A DNA stretch of 37,998 nt from a virus. The translations under genes and the position numbers were made by a program. Under the pieces are notes generated by a model, which had not been told where the DNA came from, searched no databases, and was given only the letters and a program-made list of their open reading frames with translations. Shown here one piece after another: positions 1 to 8,576 of the stretch (within the stretch, counting starts at the first letter, position 1; the number at the start of each line of letters is the position of its first letter). The stretch is taken from positions 1 to 37,998 of IMG/VR virus record IMGVR_UViG_3300010883_000128; one strand, given 5' to 3'.

Positions 1-143
1 GCAGCACCAGTCAAGATATACTTAAGCTGACTTCCGTTGTCATCGTTTTCTATTAACGCGTCTCCAGGAACTACCTGGTCATGATAGATAAATTCTAATA
101 AGACGTCTTCGTCTATTCTTGCATATTTTGATGATTGAGCCAT
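1..143 (-). CDS. 5' end of unrecognised protein, cut by window edge
   Basis: An ATG at 143-141 opens a frame that runs without a stop to the left edge, giving at least 47 residues beginning MAQSSKYARIDEDVLLEFIYHD. It starts 20 bases after the stop of the collagen-like fibre gene and has the A/T-rich leader seen at its neighbours, so it is likely the next gene of the tail operon. The visible part is acidic and has no recognisable domain. Function unknown; a virion protein is the natural guess from position alone. Confidence 0.6.
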   Translation of the reverse strand, partial: MAQSSKYARIDEDVLLEFIYHDQVVPGDALIENDDNGSQLKYILTGA

Positions 144-162
144 TTATATTACTTTAATTTTT

Positions 163-1662
163 TTAACAACTTGAGAACCCGGTAAAGGCCAATGTCTGAT
201 TGTTCCATTGGACTTGGACGTTAACTGTTCCATCATCGTAATTGTATATACCACTATCTGCGAGAATCCCTGGCCCTTTATAGAGATACGATCCACTTGT
301 CACAGTATTACCATTAAACCCAGTACTAGATCCACTCTGATCGAACAGATACACATTTACATTAACGGAATTATATACATTCCAATTATAACTACCACAT
401 GTAGGGCTGGCAATTGTTGCGGTCCATAATTTTGCAAGCATTGTATTGTAAGAACTACTTGTAACATCGGTGAATCTCCAAACATAGTTACCAGAAGCAG
501 GTATTCCTAAATACACTATATGCGGTACTTTAACTAACTTAAAGTCGTCGTGATTAGTCATTGCATAGTCTGCACTACCAAACTTTGCGTTTTTGGTAAT
601 ATCAACGATTTCGGTAGCAATATCAGTGCTACTATTTTGGTTAGCTGTAATATCTAAATGAGCTCCACTAAGTATAGTGTCCATTGTTTCTTCCTCAACA
701 GTAGTAACATCCGTAAATTTCCTACTCGATATTTGAGGTAAATCAAATGAAGCCTGAGTGGATGTGTTATACCACGTATATCCATGACATAAATACCATC
801 CCTCATAAGGAGTTCCTGCTTTACCAGCACCTGCCCGTTGTGTATAGTCAGTTGCACTAACAACAGCATCTGATTTAATAAAATTAGTGGTGTTAAACAC
901 TGATCTTAGTATTGGAATAACAGTACCTATTGGAACGTTTGCTCCTAATGCAGATGGAGCAACCCACTTTAACAACCCAGTATCATCAGCAGCAACTAAC
1001 ACATCGTTAGTACTTGCAGTTCCGTTTATTTGTAAAGATAAAGTATCGTTAAATTGGACATTGCTATCAATGGTTACGTTTTTTAAGAAGAATATGGAAC
1101 TCCCAAATTCTGCAAATATATCATTATCTACTGAATCAGAAAGCACAGCCTTATCTGCGTTTAGTTTAATAAGTGTGCTAGCTGCAGCAGAGTTAAAGCC
1201 AATATCTAATTGACCAACTGAGTGTTTAAAATCAACGTAGTTTACGGAGCCAGAAACTGAAAGCCTAATATTTGAATCAAACTCTGCCGTGTTTCTACCG
1301 ACTATAAGTTGAGATTCGCTGTTATTTGCAAAAGATGCAGGCTCTCCTAATGTTATTGAAGTTGTTGCACCTACACTTACACTAGGTTTTGGTACCATTA
1401 TATTAGTACCACTTATTGTTGTAGTGTCGTTTGCCCACTCTATTGCAGCTGCACTACCCGTACCACCTACACCACCTGTAGCACCAACAATACCCTGAAT
1501 ACCTTGGGTTCCTTGTACTCCAGTTGCACCAGTAGCACCAATAGTACCTGCGGCACCTGATGCTCCATATCCATTGGCTATTAGCTGATCAAAGTTATAG
1601 TTGATTAAATCTAAAACAGTACCGGGACTAGCAGAATCGTATATTATGTTCTTTAAGTTCAT
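163..1662 (-). CDS. Collagen-like tail fibre protein with tail-collar domain
   Basis: A 499-residue protein built like a host-contact fibre. Residues 19-25 hold LINYNFDQL, a short motif shared with two other fibre-type proteins in this window. Residues about 32-70 are Gly-X-Y repeats (GATGATGVQGTQGIQG), which in phage fibres form a collagen-like trimeric rod. The middle is beta-rich and Ser/Thr/Asn-rich. Around residues 285-310 YEGWYLCHGYTW followed by FDLPQ matches the core of the phage tail collar family (short tail fibre, T4 gp12-like). The C-terminus is rich in Tyr, Asn and Gly and may be the receptor-binding head. It lies 55 bases after the sister fibre gene and has its own TATAAATA box upstream. 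The fibre role is well supported; which fibre it is, and its receptor, are not. Confidence 0.8.
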   Translation of the reverse strand: MNLKNIIYDSASPGTVLDLINYNFDQLIANGYGASGAAGTIGATGATGVQGTQGIQGIVGATGGVGGTGSAAAIEWANDTTTISGTNIMVPKPSVSVGATTSITLGEPASFANNSESQLIVGRNTAEFDSNIRLSVSGSVNYVDFKHSVGQLDIGFNSAAASTLIKLNADKAVLSDSVDNDIFAEFGSSIFFLKNVTIDSNVQFNDTLSLQINGTASTNDVLVAADDTGLLKWVAPSALGANVPIGTVIPILRSVFNTTNFIKSDAVVSATDYTQRAGAGKAGTPYEGWYLCHGYTWYNTSTQASFDLPQISSRKFTDVTTVEEETMDTILSGAHLDITANQNSSTDIATEIVDITKNAKFGSADYAMTNHDDFKLVKVPHIVYLGIPASGNYVWRFTDVTSSSYNTMLAKLWTATIASPTCGSYNWNVYNSVNVNVYLFDQSGSSTGFNGNTVTSGSYLYKGPGILADSGIYNYDDGTVNVQVQWNNQTLAFTGFSSC

Positions 1663-1676
1663 TGTATTACTTTATT

Positions 1677-1684
1677 TATTTATA
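1677..1684 (-). promoter_or_regulatory. TATAAATA box, candidate late promoter
   Basis: The minus strand reads TATAAATA exactly, the -10 box of T4 late promoters, 14 bases before the ATG of the collagen-like fibre gene. It lies in a 55-base AT-rich gap. In such AT-rich DNA a chance match is likely, so this is a candidate only. Confidence 0.35.
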
Positions 1685-1717
1685 TATTTCTAATTTTATT
1701 TATGTTTTATTTAAAAA

Positions 1718-3658
1718 TTAATTTTTGTCATTAGAAGCAACCATTGGTGGATTAGTATACCAATATAAATCTCCTCTACCTAACCAAACAACATGAATTG
1801 TGTTGTTTAGTGAAGCTTCTCCTGCAAACCCAGTACTAATATAATAATTATGATCCCATAAGAAGGACTGTCCTCCGTCCTGGAGTAAATATGAATGCAT
1901 TGGATCTGCTCCTGAAGCATCTTCTATGGAAATATCTCCCTGTGCTCCAGTTGCTTTTGTAATTTCTAGCTTGCTTCCAGTTATAGCATAATACTCGTTT
2001 CCGTAAGTATTAGGTTCAGAATCTGTGGATATTTGATAATTAGTGTTGACTAGTTTTGGTACATATTGCTGGAAACCCGGCTGAACATTATTTAGATGAA
2101 TTGTTTGCCATTGTCTACCATTACATAAGTACCAACCTTCATAGTTTCCAAACCCTTTGCCATGCTCAGATTCAAATCCTTGCCCAATACTAGACCCTGT
2201 CGGGGTTCCTGTATATCTGAGAGTATCCTGATAGTTGTTTAAGAAGTTTTCTATATATTCTCTTTGAGTCATAGAAATTATAGAGCCATACGGAAAACTA
2301 TTATAATTAGACGTTACATCAACAAGCGCAACATTACCATACCCTGTGCCCGTTCCAGTATTGTAACCATACACTGATTTAATAGCAAATCCTGTAGTAT
2401 TACCAGCAGGTATCGTAACTCCATTTCCTATTACATATTGATTTGCTGATGCTGCCGCAACTACAGTTAAGGTATAATTAGATCCATTATCAACTAGGTT
2501 AGTATAGTCTACTACGTTACTTACACTTCCGTCTGTTACTGTTGCAGTACCTGCAGTTGACCAGGTTGATCCACCTACAGGTATTGCCACTTTAATCGTA
2601 GTATCAGTAGAAGGATCCCAGGCTTGGATTAATGTTGTTGCAGAATAAATTGTAGCTAAGCTAGTTGCTATAACATCACCCGTTATATTAACGTTACATG
2701 GAATCTTTGGAGTACTCAGGTTATTTCCAAAAAACACTACATTTGCTGGCTGTAAAATTATCCCATTGTCTGTAAAATAGCCACTCGTGTGTGTGTCACT
2801 TCCAATTGTAAAGTTACTTGCCTTTAAGTTTATCTCAGATCCAGTTGAATATTGTTGTTTTTCAGAAGCTATTCTCAATGTTGGCTGATCATTGGCCACT
2901 GATTCAAGAAAGCCTATATGGCTTCTAACTGTGGCAGAACCAGACTTACTTAATGTTATATGTTTTCTCTGGTTTAATGCTTTTGTATAAACTGGCGTTC
3001 CTATCGCATATACCGTAGTGTTGCCGTAGAGGGTATGGATACCTTGATAGCCGATATATAGTACATAATTACCACCAGATGGTGTTATAGAGGCATATGA
3101 TATAATGTTTCCACCAATATCTACAACACCAGAGTCTGGCCACCCATATGCAGCCCCTACTGTTATAGTCTGATCTATGTTTGCATCCCACGCAACTGCT
3201 AATGATGTATTTGGATGTGTGGTTACTTTATCTACTGTATTTATTCTCAATACTGATGGTTTAACGCCAGTTCCTGTTTCAACAAAGGTACCGGTCTGCA
3301 CAACCTCTGGAGTAGAGTCCATTAGAAGACCAACAATAACAATTGATTTGTCATTTCTTGTAGTAAGTTTTGATTTTTGCGGGGATTGTGTACTATCATC
3401 TAATCGCTCCCATAGGTTTAAACCTTGGCCACCTACTATACCGCCTGCTCCTGCAACACCTACAATACCACTAGCACCTACAATACCTGCAGGTCCGCTA
3501 ATACCCATACTACCACCAACACCGGTAGGTCCAGCATGTAGTCCATTTGAAAGGCGATTAAAGTTTTCATTTAATTTAAGCAGTTTATCTTCTGACCAAA
3601 ATTCACCATCATACGTATTTCCATTAACATCTGAAATATAAAATTCTTTAATATCCAT
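1718..3658 (-). CDS. Collagen-like tail fibre protein with tail-collar domain (paralogue)
   Basis: A 646-residue fibre protein with the same plan as the following gene. LLKLNENFNRL lies at about residues 26-36, Gly-X-Y repeats (GPTGVGGSMGISGPAGIVG) at about 43-80, then a long beta-rich region, then YEGWYLCNGRQW near residue 505, the signature of the phage tail collar domain. The region between contains two stretches of the type TVTDGSVSNVVDYTNLVDNGSNYTL, resembling the short beta units common in marine phage fibres. The start ATG at 3658 follows the preceding stop at 3660 directly, so the two genes are probably translationally coupled. Probably a trimeric short tail fibre or fibre tip that contacts the host surface. 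Two non-identical copies in tandem suggest either two fibre types or duplication and divergence. Confidence 0.8.
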   Translation of the reverse strand: MDIKEFYISDVNGNTYDGEFWSEDKLLKLNENFNRLSNGLHAGPTGVGGSMGISGPAGIVGASGIVGVAGAGGIVGGQGLNLWERLDDSTQSPQKSKLTTRNDKSIVIVGLLMDSTPEVVQTGTFVETGTGVKPSVLRINTVDKVTTHPNTSLAVAWDANIDQTITVGAAYGWPDSGVVDIGGNIISYASITPSGGNYVLYIGYQGIHTLYGNTTVYAIGTPVYTKALNQRKHITLSKSGSATVRSHIGFLESVANDQPTLRIASEKQQYSTGSEINLKASNFTIGSDTHTSGYFTDNGIILQPANVVFFGNNLSTPKIPCNVNITGDVIATSLATIYSATTLIQAWDPSTDTTIKVAIPVGGSTWSTAGTATVTDGSVSNVVDYTNLVDNGSNYTLTVVAAASANQYVIGNGVTIPAGNTTGFAIKSVYGYNTGTGTGYGNVALVDVTSNYNSFPYGSIISMTQREYIENFLNNYQDTLRYTGTPTGSSIGQGFESEHGKGFGNYEGWYLCNGRQWQTIHLNNVQPGFQQYVPKLVNTNYQISTDSEPNTYGNEYYAITGSKLEITKATGAQGDISIEDASGADPMHSYLLQDGGQSFLWDHNYYISTGFAGEASLNNTIHVVWLGRGDLYWYTNPPMVASNDKN

Positions 3659-3659
3659 C

Positions 3660-6600
3660 TTATGCTTTTATTTTAATATTTAACTTGAAGTCATAGTTAT
3701 ATCCAACCCTCTTTTCGAATATAAATCTGAAACCAATTTCACTTTCATTAAATGACTGTAGGTTGTGTGACGTTGATTTTTTATAACCCACTAACTGAGA
3801 TACGTCGCTACTAAAGCCAGTTTTAATATTCTTACTCTCTTTAAAATACACGTCAATGCTATCAATAATATATCTACTAGCTATGTTATGTTTTACATAC
3901 TCTGATATGTCATCATCAATCGTTGTTATATCACCATAGGAGTCAGCTGCTATAATATTTTCAGAAAACTTATATAATATGCCATCCGCAATCAAAGTTT
4001 CTCTTAGTGAATCTGTTATGTAAAAATCAGCAAAGATTCTATTTTCGTCTTCAAAGAAATGCACACTAGATATGTTTAAATTGTCTTCAAATGTTTCATT
4101 TAATTCATTAAGACTTGTATGTGCTTCTGCTACGCTAAACGTATCAATATCATATATATCGTTTACCTTCATGACAGTAGATGCCATAAATGCTTTAACC
4201 TCCTCTGGACTTTTAGTTCCTTTTGCATTTTCATTTTCAAGCCCAACTAATCCTCTTTTAAAGAAACCTTCAGTATATTTAGAGTCTAATATATTTAAGT
4301 CTGTTTTATCAATAGCAATCTCACCAATTAAAGGGTATAGCGGAAGCTTGTCACTAGACTCCGACAATTTTATTATATCTAAATCTGTATCCTCATTAAC
4401 CTTATGGTAGTAGAAGTTTTTAATTATTCCATAATCTTCTATGCAGTTTTTATAAGACTCAAATGCTATACCATGTCCATTAAATTTGCCATAAATAATA
4501 GATTCTCTCAATGTATTATTATTATATGCAGAGTACTTTAATTTATGTTGATTGTATATAGAGTCAAAAGATATTATATTTTTTACAGCAGGATTGTAAT
4601 CGCCGCTATGTCTATTTAATCTCGTGATATATTTAACAACCTTGTCTACTATGTTATAGCCAACAGATTCTGCAGTTACTGCAAAGGCACTTGGTTTTTC
4701 AGTATCTCCTATTGCTCTTTTTTCTGAAATCTTAATAACGCTATATGGTTTTATTAGTTTGATACGAGGCCCTTTATTTATTGAGGTTCCATCTGAATAC
4801 GCTGTATGATAAGTTATTCCAGCATTGTTTATAAATCTTTTAGAAGCTTGACCTAAACATATACTATCAAATAAGCCCTTAAACCCATTCTCTCCACCAT
4901 ACTTTAGTGTTAATGTAAAGTCGTCGTGAGCGTGTCCAGGCATTGCAGTGTAATAATTCGATGTTAAAGTAAAATTACCGGTAACCACGACAGGGTAACC
5001 TGCTACAAGAAGTGAAGAGTCATCAATAATATCAAGTATTTTTACTGCATACTGTGTGCTTGTGATCGGGTCAAGGAATTTAATAAATGAATATGAACCT
5101 GTACTATTCTTAACAATTTGAGAATTAAATCGAGCATCTCCTGCGTCTATTGATTGTTGCGATGCCTTTAAAATAAATGAATCTCCTGGTGAAGAAATTG
5201 GTGGCCATATAGATCCTCCAAAGTCAAAAGTCGCTTTTATTGGGGTATCGACTAGAGTTAATGGAAGTTGAGTATATCCACTTAGCTCAGTATTTCCATA
5301 ATTTCCCCAAGCAATAGGTATTGATGGGTTAAATGTAGCAGAAGGGCTTGTATTTAATGAAGGCGCTGTAGTAATTGCAGTTACCGTACATGTTGAATTA
5401 ACAATGCTGTTAGAATCTGAAAATGAAAGTACATCTCCTACCTTATAACTAATACCTTTAGTGTTAATTGTTACAGCAGAAACCTGTCCATTAGGAACTG
5501 ATAGTGTAGTATCAAGGGTCGCGCCGGAACCAATACCACTTGATGTAGTCGCTAAATTAGTTTCCCCTGCATTTGTAAATCCACTACCTGGTGTAGTTAC
5601 ACTAAGTGTTAAAATAGCACCAAGATCTTCTGCCGAATTATATTGCGTGATGTCTTTAACTGAGTACATATGACCCTTAGTTAATCCATGTACAGGAATA
5701 TCGTTTGTTATTGTTTTTATAGTTGTAAATATTACTAAAGTCTTCCACTTTTCGTTTTTTATAACCTCAATTAATGTATCATTTTCATCAGTAGAATGTT
5801 CGTACCTTAAAATATTCATAAACCTGTACCCGTCTAAACCTTCTGAAAACTTATAGTTAACTCCTTTAGAAAAAACGGTTCCTCTTCTTATTATATCGCT
5901 GTGGTTTACCTTTTTCATATCTTCCCATACTTCACTAGTTCCACTCTCGGTTGGAAGACCTGCAGGGTCTGACGTTATATAGTTAAAATATCCGTTAAAG
6001 TTTTCGAATAAAGAGAAGTAATCAATACTAGTGTTCTTTGCTTTTGTTGAATCAAACCCATCAAAGCCAGTTCCGTTTGTATAATCTACAGACGCATTAT
6101 CATATGAAAATAATAGCGAATCATCTATATTATATAAACCTTTTTCAGTTTTAACAGGTAATGTATACAATCCTCCAATATTTCTAATAGATGCTTGTAG
6201 CTTTGATATCTGCGCCATGGTATACTGCTCAAGATTCATAAATCTAAACTCAGATTGTCTTGCTGCAATACTTGGTGACATATTGTCTATTCCCATAGAC
6301 TCGTTAACGTTTAACACGTAATCATTCCCTCTAATATTACTTGAATCATTTCTAACAAAAGTGTTTATGTGCGGAACTATTCTTGAAAGTATTGCAGTTT
6401 CTTTTATTTTATTTTCTTTAAGTCTTTCGTAAATATTTGAAATTCTTCCTACACTATCTGGTCCAAGTATGTTATCTATTAAACCCTTAAACCTATTTGG
6501 GTTTTCTCTACGAACTATATCATCAGAATGATATTCATATTTTTTAAATCCTAAATCCAATTGTAAAGAACCTAACCCAGATATTTCATCATCATGAAAA

Positions 6601-8531
6601 TCAAACATAAGGTCTTTTAAATCATATGCTCTAAGCTTTCCAAATTCAGCATAGAATTTATTATACAATTTTACATCACCGTTGTTTGATAAAACTGCAG
6701 ATTTTTTTAATATAACTCTATAATGAGTGTCATTATAATCTTTTACAACATCAATAACTTCGACATAAGAATTTAAATCTTTTTCTTTAATGTAATCACC
6801 CACTGCAACATCTCCATACTCGCTTGATTCTATAAACATTCCTTGGTTTTCACCAGCTCCTCCTCTTAGCGTGTGAATGTCCCAATCAGTAAATGTTATA
6901 GTACCTGATGCAGAGTTAAGTCCCATATCATCCTTAGTAGACGTCACTATCTCAATAAATTCTACAGCATTAGTATCATGTAAACCAAACATCAATATAT
7001 TTGAGTCTTCTCCAACCACATAACTTTCAATAACAAGATGTTCACCGATTGGAGTAACTTTAACTCTACCCTCATCTATTGTATTCTTAATAACATCAGA
7101 TATTGCCATAACAATCTGACTTAAGGACCCTTGATTTGAAAAATAATTACCACTATATTGTCCAGCGTTTAAACTAGAATCTGCAATAATAGTATATGAA
7201 CCCATATTGTATGAGTCATCCTCCATTGAAAATCTATTACCTATAAAAAATCTATCAAGGTTGTTCGGTACATCTACTATTTTTAGCTTAATAAAACTCT
7301 TAAAGCTTCTTTTTTCCTGGTCTATTGTAAGAGTTCCTTGTTTTTCAGAATAACCCTTGAAGTCTTCTAAATCAGGTATCCTTAAATTTATTTTATTCTC
7401 ATTAGTAGCAGTAGCTTTATTTTGAATATGATATAACTTATATTTTTTGTCCTTTACATAATTTAATGTGGGTAAGGCTAAATCTAAACTATTAGGTACC
7501 ATAAATAACGAAGCAGCTCCAATACTTCCAAGAGCTGCACTAAGTGAATTAAATTGTGTAACCTCTTCGTAAACGCTAGTAGCACTGTTATATAATATGT
7601 TATCTGATGTAACTGAAGATAGTGTTAGATTTCCTTCTTTTATGCTATCAGCGTATAACCCAAAGTATCTATATGTTTTATATTTTTCACCAGTAGTATC
7701 GTCAAACATAAACTCAAGGTTTAATATATTTGAAAAAGCAATTCCATTTCTTTCAAAACCATCAGTAAGTAGCTGATTTTTATTTATTTCAAGATCGTCA
7801 GTTCTAATATAATCATCAGCTAGATACTCTTCTTTATTTACAAACCCACCATATTTAACATCAATACCTCTGTATGTACATGCCTCTTCGGTATCAAAAT
7901 TAAATGTTAACCCCGCAGAAGGAATTGTAGAGTCTTCGATATGCCCTCTTATGTATTCTCCTATTTTTGAGTTTATACTTAAATCAAAGTCAGCGACTAT
8001 GGTAGCATTTGCTAACATATCCATTATCTTTTCATTTTGACCTAAATAAGAATTTGCGTTTTGTATATTTGAAGGCTTAGCTGTTTCTACTCTGTATATT
8101 ACAAAATTCTTTGGAATATCTCTATTTAACCAAATTGGAGCAAGAAACTTATACTGCTCGTCATACAATTTAGTTGCATTAAACTCAGCACCATAATTAT
8201 ATTGGTTTTCAAATTGTTTAGAATATTCGTTATGTGTAGATATATCAGAGAATTTTCGCATTACCTCAAACCTTTCAGTCATTGGCACGCTACCATAAAA
8301 CCTAGAAACATCCATTGAATACCTACCGCTACCATCTATTTTAAATCTTTTAAACTGACTAGATGATAAATGTTTTGTAGCACTAAATGAACTCAGGAAT
8401 ATATTGTCATTTGAGTCAACTACAATCTTAACGTTTGAAGTAAGTTTAGGGTTTGTTCGAAGTAATCCAAACGATTTGTCCCCTTCGATATTGTATTTAA
8501 TATCAGTATTTAGTGTTGTCGCAGATGCCAT
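3660..8531 (-). CDS. Giant baseplate/tail structural protein (1623 aa)
   Basis: The largest gene of the window, 1623 residues, soluble, with no signal peptide or membrane segment. I do not recognise a named T4 homologue. It is acidic, rich in Asn, Asp, Ser and Tyr, and beta-rich, as expected of a peripheral baseplate or fibre-network protein. Residues about 960-1050 hold the units SVTTPGSGF and VTINTKGISYKVGD, the Gly-x-Gly-(Y/F) beta units frequent in fibre proteins of marine phages. It lies between a 1174-residue structural protein and the collagen-like fibres, so it may link wedge to fibres. A 45-base gap upstream carries a GATATATATAG box and a TACCTTTG element. Structural role likely from context; exact function unknown. 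Confidence 0.7.
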   Translation of the reverse strand: MASATTLNTDIKYNIEGDKSFGLLRTNPKLTSNVKIVVDSNDNIFLSSFSATKHLSSSQFKRFKIDGSGRYSMDVSRFYGSVPMTERFEVMRKFSDISTHNEYSKQFENQYNYGAEFNATKLYDEQYKFLAPIWLNRDIPKNFVIYRVETAKPSNIQNANSYLGQNEKIMDMLANATIVADFDLSINSKIGEYIRGHIEDSTIPSAGLTFNFDTEEACTYRGIDVKYGGFVNKEEYLADDYIRTDDLEINKNQLLTDGFERNGIAFSNILNLEFMFDDTTGEKYKTYRYFGLYADSIKEGNLTLSSVTSDNILYNSATSVYEEVTQFNSLSAALGSIGAASLFMVPNSLDLALPTLNYVKDKKYKLYHIQNKATATNENKINLRIPDLEDFKGYSEKQGTLTIDQEKRSFKSFIKLKIVDVPNNLDRFFIGNRFSMEDDSYNMGSYTIIADSSLNAGQYSGNYFSNQGSLSQIVMAISDVIKNTIDEGRVKVTPIGEHLVIESYVVGEDSNILMFGLHDTNAVEFIEIVTSTKDDMGLNSASGTITFTDWDIHTLRGGAGENQGMFIESSEYGDVAVGDYIKEKDLNSYVEVIDVVKDYNDTHYRVILKKSAVLSNNGDVKLYNKFYAEFGKLRAYDLKDLMFDFHDDEISGLGSLQLDLGFKKYEYHSDDIVRRENPNRFKGLIDNILGPDSVGRISNIYERLKENKIKETAILSRIVPHINTFVRNDSSNIRGNDYVLNVNESMGIDNMSPSIAARQSEFRFMNLEQYTMAQISKLQASIRNIGGLYTLPVKTEKGLYNIDDSLLFSYDNASVDYTNGTGFDGFDSTKAKNTSIDYFSLFENFNGYFNYITSDPAGLPTESGTSEVWEDMKKVNHSDIIRRGTVFSKGVNYKFSEGLDGYRFMNILRYEHSTDENDTLIEVIKNEKWKTLVIFTTIKTITNDIPVHGLTKGHMYSVKDITQYNSAEDLGAILTLSVTTPGSGFTNAGETNLATTSSGIGSGATLDTTLSVPNGQVSAVTINTKGISYKVGDVLSFSDSNSIVNSTCTVTAITTAPSLNTSPSATFNPSIPIAWGNYGNTELSGYTQLPLTLVDTPIKATFDFGGSIWPPISSPGDSFILKASQQSIDAGDARFNSQIVKNSTGSYSFIKFLDPITSTQYAVKILDIIDDSSLLVAGYPVVVTGNFTLTSNYYTAMPGHAHDDFTLTLKYGGENGFKGLFDSICLGQASKRFINNAGITYHTAYSDGTSINKGPRIKLIKPYSVIKISEKRAIGDTEKPSAFAVTAESVGYNIVDKVVKYITRLNRHSGDYNPAVKNIISFDSIYNQHKLKYSAYNNNTLRESIIYGKFNGHGIAFESYKNCIEDYGIIKNFYYHKVNEDTDLDIIKLSESSDKLPLYPLIGEIAIDKTDLNILDSKYTEGFFKRGLVGLENENAKGTKSPEEVKAFMASTVMKVNDIYDIDTFSVAEAHTSLNELNETFEDNLNISSVHFFEDENRIFADFYITDSLRETLIADGILYKFSENIIAADSYGDITTIDDDISEYVKHNIASRYIIDSIDVYFKESKNIKTGFSSDVSQLVGYKKSTSHNLQSFNESEIGFRFIFEKRVGYNYDFKLNIKIKA

Positions 8532-8556
8532 TTAGTATAACTCTTTTTTTGCTATA

Positions 8557-8575
8557 CTATATATATCAAAGGTAT
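8557..8575 (-). promoter_or_regulatory. Candidate promoter: TACCTTTG followed by GATATATATAG
   Basis: In the 45-base gap before the 1623-residue gene the minus strand reads TACCTTTGATATATATAG. TACCTTTG fits TAnnTTTG, the -7 element known for Bacteroidota sigma-A promoters, and GATATATATAG is the box that recurs in other gaps here. The element ends 26 bases before the ATG, a workable leader length. No convincing -33 TTTG was confirmed. Confidence 0.4.
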
Positions 8576-8576
8576 A

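Noticed and set aside
3177-3641. 154-residue open frame on the plus strand
   Set aside because: It lies fully within the collagen-like fibre gene and its Pro-rich end is the antisense of the Gly-X-Y repeats; no leader and no neighbours on that strand.
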